Shown: piece after piece, positions 6,852 to 15,770 of the stretch
Layout of the letters: the number at the start of each line of letters is the position of its first letter
Position numbering within the stretch: position 1 is the stretch's first letter
Assembly (NCBI GenBank): GCA_963802575.1
Contig: CAWDJF010000004.1
Coordinates: 620,001 to 684,000 of the forward strand
DNA from: DATFTE01 sp963802575
GTDB lineage: Bacteria; Acidobacteriota; Terriglobia; Terriglobales; Acidobacteriaceae
Direction of reading: 5' to 3'
Length of the DNA stretch: 64,000 nucleotides
Position numbers and translations under genes: made by a program
The notes under the pieces: generated by a model
Databases searched by the model: none
The model's input: only the letters and a program-made list of their open reading frames with translations
What the model was told of the DNA's origin: nothing

Positions 6852-7571
6852 ATGAAAGCCGTTGCCGTTATTCCCGCTCGACTCGCCTCCACTCGGCTTC
6901 CGCGCAAGATGTTGCGCGAGATTGCCGGCCAGCCGCTTATAGGACGGGTTTACCAGGCGGTCAGGGCTGCGCCGCAATTTGCTGACGTTATTGTGGCCAC
7001 CGATTCAGACGAAATCATGGAGCTTTGCCAGCGCCATGGCTGGCACGCGCGCCTGACATCTTCCTCTCATCGCAGCGGGACCGAACGAGTGCATGAGATT
7101 TCGTGCGCGGTTCCCGCCGACGTTTATGTGAATGTGCAGGGCGACGAACCCATGGTGCGCGCCGAGCAGATCGCCACACTGCTCAGCGTCATGGAACCTG
7201 CGAATGTAGAAGTCGGAACACTCAAGACCCCGGCGGTGGAGATCGATATCGCCAATCCCAGCGCGGTGAAGCTGGTAACTGACGTGGCGGGACGCGCTCT
7301 ATATTTTTCGCGTGCCACCATTCCGCACGACCGCGATGCAACCCACCCCCGTTACTTCAAACACCTCGGACTGTATGCCTACCGGAAGTCGGCACTCGAT
7401 CGGTTTGTCAGCTTGACTGAGTCTTCGCTAGAACGCAGCGAAAGGCTTGAACAGTTGCGCTTTCTGGAGAATGGCATTGCGATCCATGTCGCCGAAACTC
7501 CCTACGACAGCATTGGCGTTGACACAGAAGAAGACTTGCGGCGAGTAGAAGAGATTCTGAAGAAGTGTTAA
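6852..7571 (+). CDS. kdsB: 3-deoxy-manno-octulosonate cytidylyltransferase (CMP-KDO synthetase)
   Basis: 239 residues, normal family length. The nucleotide-binding start VIPARLASTRLPRKML, the IVATDSDEI strand, the HRSGTERV loop, the VNVQGDEPM metal site and the closing GVDTEEDL all match KdsB. It activates KDO with CTP for joining to lipid A, so the cell makes lipopolysaccharide. The ATG at 6852 starts exactly at the family N-terminus; an in-frame extension upstream has no similarity. Its end overlaps the end of the convergent protease gene by four bases. Confidence 0.95.
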   Translation: MKAVAVIPARLASTRLPRKMLREIAGQPLIGRVYQAVRAAPQFADVIVATDSDEIMELCQRHGWHARLTSSSHRSGTERVHEISCAVPADVYVNVQGDEPMVRAEQIATLLSVMEPANVEVGTLKTPAVEIDIANPSAVKLVTDVAGRALYFSRATIPHDRDATHPRYFKHLGLYAYRKSALDRFVSLTESSLERSERLEQLRFLENGIAIHVAETPYDSIGVDTEEDLRRVEEILKKC

Positions 7572-8710
7572 CGAGCGCGGGTCCAGGCTTGTGCTGCTTG
7601 CACTCGCTTGGAAATCGCCGGATGCGAATGGAAGAACCATTCCACCCAGCGGGAAGGCGCGCGCTCCGCGAGATTCTGATCGGCTAGCTTATTCATTGAA
7701 GTAATGAAAGGTTTCACGCTGCCCAGCGATTGGAAGGCGTAGCGATCCGCTTGCCGTTCGTTGAAGCGTGAATAGGCATTCAACGCAGGCATGAGAAGGA
7801 AGGAAAGCACGGTCGAGACTAACGCGAGCAAAGGAAGATTGGCGAAGTCAGACATTGTTTCGAACATGTGCCAACGATCTACCGCGTAGTGGAGCGCCCA
7901 GTTGGCCGCCCAGAATCCCAGGAAGGTCGTACCTGCTTGCACGGCAATGCTCTTGAAGATGTGCTTGTGTACGTGATGTCCGAGTTCGTGCGCCAGTACT
8001 GCTTCAATCTCGTCGGGCGAATATCCTTCTAGAAGCGTGTCTGCCAAAATGATGCGCCGCGTGCTGCCCAGCCCCGTCAGGGCCGCATTCGCTTTCTTGC
8101 TCTTTTCCGAAAGCTTCCACTGGTAGACGCCGCGCACCTTGGTCCCGGCTTTCTCGCTGAGCCGCACCAGACGGGCTTTCAGTTCTTCATTCTCGAGTGG
8201 AGCAAATTTGTAGAAGATCGGAAATAGCACCACAGGCGCCAGTTGTGCCAGCACTACGAAGAGTCCGAGGAAGACGGCCCAGCAGATCAGCCACCAGTAC
8301 TCCGAAGACTGCCGAATAATCAGATACAAAATCTCAACCACGATGCCAGCCAGGACCACGCTTACAAGAAATCCCTTGGCTTCATCCCAGAGCCACGAGC
8401 GGGTTCGCAAATTCGAAAGCTGGAAGCGATGTTCCAGGCGGAATCCATAGTAGTCGAGACCGAATCCGAGCAGCTTCCCGACTCCCATTAGGATGATGAC
8501 ATAAAAGAGGACGGCGAGAGTGTAGTTCTGGAAAGCGGCGCGATAGGCTAAGTCACGAAGCGTGCCACTCCAACCGGTTGCGAGCAACACCACGAGGAAT
8601 GTCAACCCGAGAACGAAGTCAGCGACTCCTAGCCATCGTCGGGTGCGGTTGTAACGCCGCGTCTCGGGCGAATCGCTGGCAATGGTCGCAGGTGTTGCTG
8701 CCAAACTCAT
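7568..8710 (-). CDS. M48 family zinc metalloprotease (Ste24/CAAX-protease-like)
   Basis: 380 residues. Several N-terminal membrane helices (about 28-165) precede the zinc motif HELGH (241-245), set in EAVLAHELGHHVHKH, with the distal glutamate region near NERQADRYAF and the closing FFHSHPAISKR typical of the Ste24 group. It is probably an inner-membrane protease with its active site facing the cytoplasm, acting in membrane-protein quality control. True CAAX processing is unlikely in a bacterium. Convergent with kdsB and separate from the downstream sugar-nucleotide set. Confidence 0.9.
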   Translation of the reverse strand: MSLAATPATIASDSPETRRYNRTRRWLGVADFVLGLTFLVVLLATGWSGTLRDLAYRAAFQNYTLAVLFYVIILMGVGKLLGFGLDYYGFRLEHRFQLSNLRTRSWLWDEAKGFLVSVVLAGIVVEILYLIIRQSSEYWWLICWAVFLGLFVVLAQLAPVVLFPIFYKFAPLENEELKARLVRLSEKAGTKVRGVYQWKLSEKSKKANAALTGLGSTRRIILADTLLEGYSPDEIEAVLAHELGHHVHKHIFKSIAVQAGTTFLGFWAANWALHYAVDRWHMFETMSDFANLPLLALVSTVLSFLLMPALNAYSRFNERQADRYAFQSLGSVKPFITSMNKLADQNLAERAPSRWVEWFFHSHPAISKRVQAAQAWTRAR

Positions 8711-8809
8711 ATTTTGCTTCGTGATTATGGCCCTCCGGCATCCGGAAAGCGAATGCCGAAAGTTCAGCCAACCACTGTTCCAATTCCTTTCGGGTGTAAC
8801 CCCGGGCCT

Positions 8810-10228
8810 TTAGGCTGCGTGACTTACGAATTTCTCGGCTGTCTCGAGGATCTCCGCGACCAGTTCCGGAGAGGCCGCCTCCGCATACACCCGCAGCAGT
8901 GGCTCGGTTCCCGAGGCTCGAAACAGAACCCAGGGCTCGGCGCCATTTCCATTCATCGGAGCGTCGAGGAAGAACTTGATCCCGTCGAGACCCTCTTTCT
9001 TTAAGACGTTGTACTTCCCCAAACGTTTGCTCTCTTCCGAGCGTGCCCGTTGGATGGCGGCCTGTTTAATCTCCTCGGCAATATGCAGATCTTTTCGCCC
9101 GTAATAATGAGCACCGTATTCTTTCTGCAGATCCGCAACCAGCTGTCCCAGCGGCTTGCCCTCCTCGGCCATCACATTCGCCAGAAGCAGGGCGTTGAGC
9201 ACCCCGTCGCGCTCGGGAAGAAACCGCCCGTAGCCGATGCCTCCGGACTCCTCGCCGCCAATCAGGATTTCGCGCTCCATCATCAGATCGGCAATGTACT
9301 TGAAGCCGATCGAACACTCGTTGAGCTTGCGGCCGTAACGGGCCGCGATGCGATCGAGCATCTTCGTGGTGTTGAAGGCACGCACGACCTCTCCCGGCCA
9401 CTTTCTGCGCTCGAGCAGCCAGCGAAGCAGGACCGAGAAAATCTTGTGGGAATCGACGAAGCTTCCATCTTCGGCCACAGCGCCGATGCGGTCGGCATCC
9501 CCGTCGGTGGCAAAACCCGCGTGGCACCGCTCTTTCACCACTGTTTCTTGCAGCATGGCGATGTGCGGATCGATCGGCTCGGGATTAATTCCCGGGAATA
9601 GCGGATTTAGTTCCTGGCGGATGGCGACATACTGAATGCCGTGGTCGCCGAAGATTTTTGCCAATACCCCGCGGCCGGAGCCGTACATGGAATCGACGGC
9701 AAACTTGAAGTTCGCTTTAGTGATCCGTTCAAGATCAACGAAGCTGCAAATCGCTTTGGTATACGCGTCCTTGAAATCGACTTCTTCGATGCTGGCGGAT
9801 TTACCCTTCGGCATGGCCCCATTATGCATTTCGCTCTCGATCACCTTCATGATCGCGGGCGTGGCTGAGCCTCCGAACTTTCCCTTGAACTTCACGCCAT
9901 TCCAGTTCCACGGATTGTGGCTGGAGGTGATCACCACGCCGCCGGCGGCGCCGGTGCTTTTCACCGCGTAGGAAATCGCGGGAGTCGGCGTGTAATCGTT
10001 CGCCAGCTTGACAGGAACTCCAGCGCCAGCCAGGATTTCTGCCGCCACGCGCGCCGCCCGTTGCGACGCAAAGCGCGTATCGTAGCCAATAATGACGCCA
10101 CGCGAAGGGTCTTCGTGCTTCAGTACGTATGAGGCGATTGCTCCCGCCACCCGGCGCACGTTATCAAACGTGAAGTCATCGGCGATAATTCCGCGCCATC
10201 CGTCGGTACCAAACTTGATGTTGGTCAT
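8810..10228 (-). CDS. Phosphomannomutase/phosphoglucomutase (alpha-D-phosphohexomutase)
   Basis: 472 residues. Hallmarks are KFGTDGWRG at the start, the phosphoserine loop TSSHNP (Ser at about 103), the metal loop DGDADR, the sugar loop GGEESGG and the phosphate-binding FRASGTEP near the C-terminus. It interconverts 6-phospho and 1-phospho hexoses. With manC and manA just upstream it most likely makes mannose-1-phosphate for GDP-mannose, although sequence alone does not separate the mannose and glucose activities. An inverted pair of heptamer repeats fills the short gap to manC. Confidence 0.92.
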   Translation of the reverse strand: MTNIKFGTDGWRGIIADDFTFDNVRRVAGAIASYVLKHEDPSRGVIIGYDTRFASQRAARVAAEILAGAGVPVKLANDYTPTPAISYAVKSTGAAGGVVITSSHNPWNWNGVKFKGKFGGSATPAIMKVIESEMHNGAMPKGKSASIEEVDFKDAYTKAICSFVDLERITKANFKFAVDSMYGSGRGVLAKIFGDHGIQYVAIRQELNPLFPGINPEPIDPHIAMLQETVVKERCHAGFATDGDADRIGAVAEDGSFVDSHKIFSVLLRWLLERRKWPGEVVRAFNTTKMLDRIAARYGRKLNECSIGFKYIADLMMEREILIGGEESGGIGYGRFLPERDGVLNALLLANVMAEEGKPLGQLVADLQKEYGAHYYGRKDLHIAEEIKQAAIQRARSEESKRLGKYNVLKKEGLDGIKFFLDAPMNGNGAEPWVLFRASGTEPLLRVYAEAASPELVAEILETAEKFVSHAA

Positions 10229-10309
10229 TGGTCTTTAGTCGTTAGTCGGTGGTCAGTAGTCGGTAGTCTTGGTTTTGCCAACGACCAGCGACTATCGACC
10301 AACGACCAT
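10229..10309. repeat. Facing pair of TCGTTGG-type heptamer arrays
   Basis: Forward units of about 7 nt (TTAGTCG, GTGGTCA, GTAGTCG) occupy 10229-10270. Complementary units (CCAACGA, CCAGCGA, CTATCGA) occupy 10278-10309. They can fold as a long imperfect hairpin between the phosphohexomutase and manC genes. Confidence 0.8.
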
Positions 10310-10310
10310 C

Positions 10311-11433
10311 TCACACCAGCTTGTGTAGCTTCTTCTCGTCGAGGTGCTTGACGATCTTTCCCACGTCCTGCGCCTGTTGGCGCGTCGTAATGAGAAGTGC
10401 GTCGTCTGTTTCGACGACCACTAGGTCGTCTACTCCGACCACGGCCACGAATTTTCCTGGCGCATGTATGTAGTTTCCTGACGCATTCAAGGTGAACACA
10501 CCCTCGCCCAAAATGAGGTTGTCCTCTGCGGGACGGCTCTTGGCGACATGATGTTCGTGCAGCGCTGTCCACGATCCCAGATCGTTCCAGCCAAAATCCG
10601 CAGGAAGACAAAAGATGTTCGACGACTGCTCGCCCTTCGCCGATCGCGGCTCGAGCAGCGCGTAGTCAACGCTGATGTTCTCGCACGCGGGATACAGTTT
10701 GCGGAAGGTCGCCGTGAACTTATTCGTTCCAAAGGTCGCTGCAATCTTTTCGAGAATCGCGGCGGTCTTAGGAAGATGCTCGGTCAGCGCGCTGGCCAGC
10801 GTGCGCGCACTCCAAAGAAACATGCCGCTGTTCCAGAAATAATTGCCCGCCGCCACAAACTGCGCGGCGACTTCTGCTTTCGGCTTCTCGGTGAAACGCC
10901 GCACCCGCATCGCGTCGCCGGACTTCGCGCCGACTTCGATGTATCCGTATCCGGTCTCGGCGCGCGTGGGACGAATCCCAAGCACCACGATATTCTCACC
11001 GGCCGCGGCGATCTCCACGCCTTTCGCGAGGACCTGGCGATATTCCTTCTCGTTTGCGATGACATGATCAGACGGGAACATTCCGATCACCGCGTCAGGG
11101 TCGCTGCGCAGAAGAATGAACGCGGCGAGGCCAATCGCGGGCGCAGTATTGCGGCCCAGGGGCTCCGCGACGATCTGCTTTTTATTCAAGCGAGGAAGTT
11201 GGCGGCCGATCTCCCGCTGCAGAGTCTTCATTGGTGATGATCCAGAAATTCTTCGGCGAGGCCATAGGCAGCAGCCGCGCTACCGTCTGCTGGATCATGG
11301 TCTGTTTGCCGTCGAGGGCCAGCAATTGCTTCGATCGGCGTTTGCGGCTCAGCGGCCAGAAGCGTGTGCCGCGCCCTCCCGCGAGAATCACCGGATAGAA
11401 ATTTGATTCGTGTTTGGCCAATGCTTTACCCAA
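10311..11433 (-). pseudogene. manC: Mannose-1-phosphate guanylyltransferase, single frameshift
   Basis: Two overlapping frames together encode a full enzyme. The first (from a TTG at 11433) carries the nucleotidyltransferase signature PVILAGGRGTRFWPLSR and runs to FWIITNED. The second continues at LQREIGRQLP, VAEPLGRNTAPAIGL, the FVEKP-like loop RRFTEKP, NSGMFLW and FGWNDLGSW. An extra base at about 11223 separates them; removing it restores an uninterrupted protein of about 370 residues. The enzyme makes GDP-mannose from mannose-1-phosphate and GTP. The start overlaps the end of manA, giving an operon manA-manC-phosphohexomutase. The break may be a sequencing error. Confidence 0.85.
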
Positions 11434-11434
11434 G

Positions 11435-12439
11435 CTACATTCTCACCGCTGGCTCCGGCAAAGTCTCTCCCGGAACCGAGGCTCGCAGAAACTCCACCGC
11501 CCACTGCGGACGCACGCTGAATTCCTCGAGTGTCGCGGGAACTACCACCGCATCGCCTTTCGCAAAGGTGACGGGCTCCATCCCCGCGGCTTCGACAATC
11601 CCACACCCCTCGACCGCGACCATGATCTGCACGGAATTCTTGTTCGACCGATCGCGCGTGGAAAAATTGTGAGGCCACTTCAGCTCAAACATGTCGACGG
11701 CAAAGTATGGGGCCTCAACCAATACCGAGCGCCGGTTCGCACCATTCACCGCTTGTGGCGCGGGCCGCAGCACTTTTCCTGACGTGGCGTTCTCTTTCAC
11801 CGCCGCCAGTCCCTGCTTCAAGTGCAATTCGCGCGGACGCCCGTAATCATAAAGACGGTAGGTCGTGTCCGACTGCTGCTGCGTTTCCACAATCACCGAT
11901 CCCGGGCCCAGCGTGTGCACCGTGCCTCCGGCGACGTAAATCATCTCGCCTTGATACACATTGATCCAGTTGAGCAATTCCTCTGCACGGTTCTCATGAA
12001 TCGACTTCTCGAACTGTTCTCGCGTGACACCGGGCTTCAGACCTAACCCAATTTGGGATCCCGGCTTGGCGTGCGCCACGTACCAGCATTCTGTCTTGCC
12101 CCAGGGCTCACCGACTTCGCGCGCTCGGGAGTCGTCAGGATGCACCTGCACAGAAAGTTTCTCGGCGGGAAAAAGGAACTTCAACAAAAGCGGGAACCGC
12201 TTCTCGTCGCGAGCCGCTTCGCCCACCAGTTCGCGTCCGAAGCGCGAGCTCAACTCTGAGAGAGTGCTGCCTTTCAGTAGTCCGTTCGCTACTTTGCAAG
12301 CATCGCCAGTGAGCCACGACTCGCCAATCTTCTCGGCGAAATGATGGTTGGGATAAATCGGACCCAGATCCTGTGTCCCCCACGGGCGTGGATCAAACGC
12401 TGGCGACATCAGAAATGGGTACAGTTCACTCATGCGCAA
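11435..12439 (-). CDS. manA: Mannose-6-phosphate isomerase, class I
   Basis: 334 residues. The cupin metal site is visible as FLFPAEKLSVQVHPDD and GKTECWYV, with the downstream IYVAGGTVHTLGPG and ETQQQSDTTYRLYDYGR motifs of type I isomerases. It interconverts fructose-6-phosphate and mannose-6-phosphate, feeding the phosphohexomutase and manC that follow. The stop lies directly before the manC start, so translation is probably coupled. Start taken at 12439; a second Met two codons on is possible. Confidence 0.93.
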   Translation of the reverse strand: MRMSELYPFLMSPAFDPRPWGTQDLGPIYPNHHFAEKIGESWLTGDACKVANGLLKGSTLSELSSRFGRELVGEAARDEKRFPLLLKFLFPAEKLSVQVHPDDSRAREVGEPWGKTECWYVAHAKPGSQIGLGLKPGVTREQFEKSIHENRAEELLNWINVYQGEMIYVAGGTVHTLGPGSVIVETQQQSDTTYRLYDYGRPRELHLKQGLAAVKENATSGKVLRPAPQAVNGANRRSVLVEAPYFAVDMFELKWPHNFSTRDRSNKNSVQIMVAVEGCGIVEAAGMEPVTFAKGDAVVVPATLEEFSVRPQWAVEFLRASVPGETLPEPAVRM

Positions 12440-12493
12440 AAAGTTGCACGCGCAGATCAGCGCGCGTCTTCGAATTCACATTAGCACGAAGCA

Positions 12494-12518
12494 AGTCGGG
12501 CAGAGGCCCCGCCCGACT
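12494..12518. repeat. GC-rich palindrome (REP-like)
   Basis: AGTCGGGC and GCCCGACT face each other across a 9-base loop, between the aminotransferase and manA genes. No T-run follows on either strand, so I do not call a terminator. Confidence 0.5.
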
Positions 12519-12539
12519 CAGATTGCAATTTCGCTCAAG

Positions 12540-13742
12540 CTACAACGCGCCCAGAAACTTGCGCATTCTCTCCAACCCGCGATCTAGTTCCGCGATCGAG
12601 GTGGCGTAGGAAACCCGTATGTGGTCCGACGTTCCGAAGCCCTCTCCCGGAACCGTGGCCACATGAGCTTCGCGCAATAACCTACCAGCGACATCGGACG
12701 CCGATTTCACGCCGCTGCGTCCAAAGAACGCAGAGATGTTGGGATAAGCGTAGAAGGCACCTTCCGGCATCGTGCACTTTACGCCGGGAATCGAGCGGAG
12801 GCCATTTACCACGTGATCGCGAAGACGAATATATTCCTCCCGCATATCGCTGACGCATTGCTGCGGTCCGTTTAGGGCCGCGACCGCAGCTTTCTGCACG
12901 ATCGAAGTCGCGTTTGAAGTCGACTGGCTTTGCAGCTTCTGCATTGCACTGACCAGCGGGGCAGGCGCCAGCGCATATCCCAAGCGCCATCCGGTCATCG
13001 CATAGGTTTTCGAGAGCGAGCCCACAATCACCATGCGATCGCGATACTCGCGCAATGCCCCTACCGAAAATTGCTTCCCCGTGTAGTTAAGGTAGACGTA
13101 GCACTCGTCCGAGATCACCCAGATACCGCGCTCGCTGGCAAAACGCACCACGGCGCGCAAATCTTCTGGGGACATCACAGCGCCCGAAGGATTCGACGGC
13201 GAGTTCAAAATGATCAGCTTGGTCCGCGGAGTTACTAGCCGTTCGATCATCTCGGCGGTCAAGCGAAAGCCCTGCGCCTCGTCGGTTTCTAGCAATACAC
13301 AATTTCCGCCGGCATAGCGCACGATGTCTTTGAACGACACCCAGTAGGGGACGGGCAAAATCACTTCGTCGCCGTGATCGACAAGAATCTGGATCGCATT
13401 GAACAGTGCGTGCTTGCCGCCGGTCGAAGCGATGGACTCTTCGCGCTTATAGTCGGAACCGAAATCCGTCGCGTGACGACGCACAATTGCGTCGCGCAAC
13501 TCGGCCGTGCCGCCGACGGCCGTGTACTTGGTGAAATTGCCCTGGATCGCCGCGATGGCCGCATCCTTGATATGCTGCGGCGTCGAGAAATGCGGCTCGC
13601 CCGCGCCGAAATCGACAACGTCAATCCCTTGCTGGCGCAGCTTGTCGGCTTCCGCGACCACAGCCATGGTGGCGGAGGGCTCAATGCGGTTGATGCGATC
13701 GGTCAACTTAACAGCGTGTGCGGCTTCCGTAACTGGGGTCAT
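12540..13742 (-). CDS. Aspartate aminotransferase (PLP-dependent, class I)
   Basis: 400 residues. Substrate and cofactor features are VVDFGAGEPHF at the N-terminus, STGGKHALFNAI, the NSPSNPSG strand, DECYVYL, the PLP lysine in SLSKTYAMTGWRLGY, and the carboxylate-binding Arg in IRVSYATS. This pattern fits the thermophile-type aspartate/prephenate aminotransferase group. Its start overlaps the coaD stop by four bases (ATGA), so the two are co-transcribed. Exact substrate range (aspartate, prephenate) is not decided by sequence. Confidence 0.9.
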   Translation of the reverse strand: MTPVTEAAHAVKLTDRINRIEPSATMAVVAEADKLRQQGIDVVDFGAGEPHFSTPQHIKDAAIAAIQGNFTKYTAVGGTAELRDAIVRRHATDFGSDYKREESIASTGGKHALFNAIQILVDHGDEVILPVPYWVSFKDIVRYAGGNCVLLETDEAQGFRLTAEMIERLVTPRTKLIILNSPSNPSGAVMSPEDLRAVVRFASERGIWVISDECYVYLNYTGKQFSVGALREYRDRMVIVGSLSKTYAMTGWRLGYALAPAPLVSAMQKLQSQSTSNATSIVQKAAVAALNGPQQCVSDMREEYIRLRDHVVNGLRSIPGVKCTMPEGAFYAYPNISAFFGRSGVKSASDVAGRLLREAHVATVPGEGFGTSDHIRVSYATSIAELDRGLERMRKFLGAL

Positions 13743-14272
13743 GCTCGTTTTCCTGTTCTTGGTTTTCTTGCGTGCTGTAACTTGACTGCGGGGTCCAATT
13801 TTTCCCGCAGTCGCTGCTCGACCAACTCAGGGACCAGATCCTGGACTGATCCCCCTAACTGTGCGACTTCCCTTACCAGCTTCGAACTGAGATAGGAATA
13901 CTGCTCGGCCGGCATCATGAACACGGTCTCGAGGTCGGGCCGCAGTTTGCGGTTCATCAACGCCATCTGCAATTCGTACTCGTAATCGCTGATAGCGCGA
14001 ATGCCGCGCAGCACCGCGCGTGCGCCCATTCTGGTGGCGTAGTCGACGGTCAAGCCGTCGAAGGTATCTACCTGAACATTCTTGAAGCGCTCGGTCAGGG
14101 CTTCGAGCATCAGACGGCGCTCTGCCAGGCTGAACAGCGGAGATTTTTCCGCATTGCGCAGAACCGCCACAATCAACTCGTCGAAAATCTGGCTGCCGCG
14201 TGCAATCAAGTCCAGATGCCCGTTGGTCGGCGGATCAAATGACCCCGGGTAGATGGCGATGACTTTTTTCAA
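13739..14272 (-). CDS. coaD: Phosphopantetheine adenylyltransferase
   Basis: 177 residues. The nucleotidyltransferase motif YPGSFDPPTNGH is at residues 8-19, LRGIRAISDYEYELQMA in the middle and the ISSxxVR-type loop as YLSSKLVREVAQLGG. It performs the fourth step of coenzyme A synthesis, joining AMP to 4'-phosphopantetheine. The C-terminal tail (KLQHARKPRTGKRA) is basic and slightly longer than usual. It heads a two-gene unit with the aminotransferase. Confidence 0.96.
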   Translation of the reverse strand: MKKVIAIYPGSFDPPTNGHLDLIARGSQIFDELIVAVLRNAEKSPLFSLAERRLMLEALTERFKNVQVDTFDGLTVDYATRMGARAVLRGIRAISDYEYELQMALMNRKLRPDLETVFMMPAEQYSYLSSKLVREVAQLGGSVQDLVPELVEQRLREKLDPAVKLQHARKPRTGKRA

Positions 14273-14376
14273 TGGGCCTCTTCCAACATCCGTACGGAAA
14301 GCAGTCAGGGTGGAGTACAGAAGATTCTATTCGGGTGGGAAAGGGATGGCAATCGCTTTGGCAGAAGGAAAAGGGA

Positions 14377-14413
14377 GGTCGTTAGTCGAGGAACATGCCC
14401 GCGACTAACGACC
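14377..14413. repeat. Perfect 12-bp inverted repeat of the TCGTTAG heptamer type
   Basis: GGTCGTTAGTCG at 14377-14388 pairs perfectly with CGACTAACGACC at 14402-14413 across 13 bases. It sits just downstream of recA and has no T-run, so it is a short member of the heptamer family rather than a typical terminator. Confidence 0.75.
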
Positions 14414-14425
14414 AATGGTGAACCA

Positions 14426-15529
<1,104 letters not shown>

Positions 15530-15645
15530 AAGAGTGCTGCCCTCGTTGAATTTTTGGGTATGAGAACCCATGTAGGCTACACCCACGGGCTGGGAGGTCG
15601 TAAGTGTTCGCCGTCACAAAGCTGTGGAAAGATTATCACGTTAGC

Positions 15646-15660
15646 GAACAAAAGGCGAAC
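15646..15660 (-). promoter_or_regulatory. Candidate LexA box upstream of recA
   Basis: On the minus strand this is GTTC-GCCTTTT-GTTC, the direct-repeat layout (GTTC-N7-GTTC) known for alphaproteobacterial LexA. A GATAAT -10-like hexamer follows 8 bases further on, so the box would cover the -35 region of a recA promoter. Whether this organism's LexA uses this motif is not shown here. Confidence 0.4.
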
Positions 15661-15700
15661 CAATATCGCGCAGGACTCAATCAGGTCAACGGAGCAGGTG

Positions 15701-15770
15701 GATTTCCGATTTTCAATTGCCAATTGCCAATTTGGAAACATACGTTCTTCAATCAACAATTAACAATTTC
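15701..15770. repeat. AT-rich heptamer array
   Basis: GATTTCC, GATTTTC, AATTGCC, AATTGCC and AATTTGG follow one another at 7-base steps (15701-15735). A facing set built on AACAATT lies at 15749-15770, touching the end of the next gene. Confidence 0.7.

Noticed and set aside
12494..12518. Terminator between the aminotransferase and manA
   Set aside because: The hairpin is good but followed by no T-run on either strand; listed as a REP-like palindrome.
14377..14413. Terminator for recA
   Set aside because: The 12-bp stem is perfect but there is no T-run, and the sequence belongs to the heptamer repeat family.
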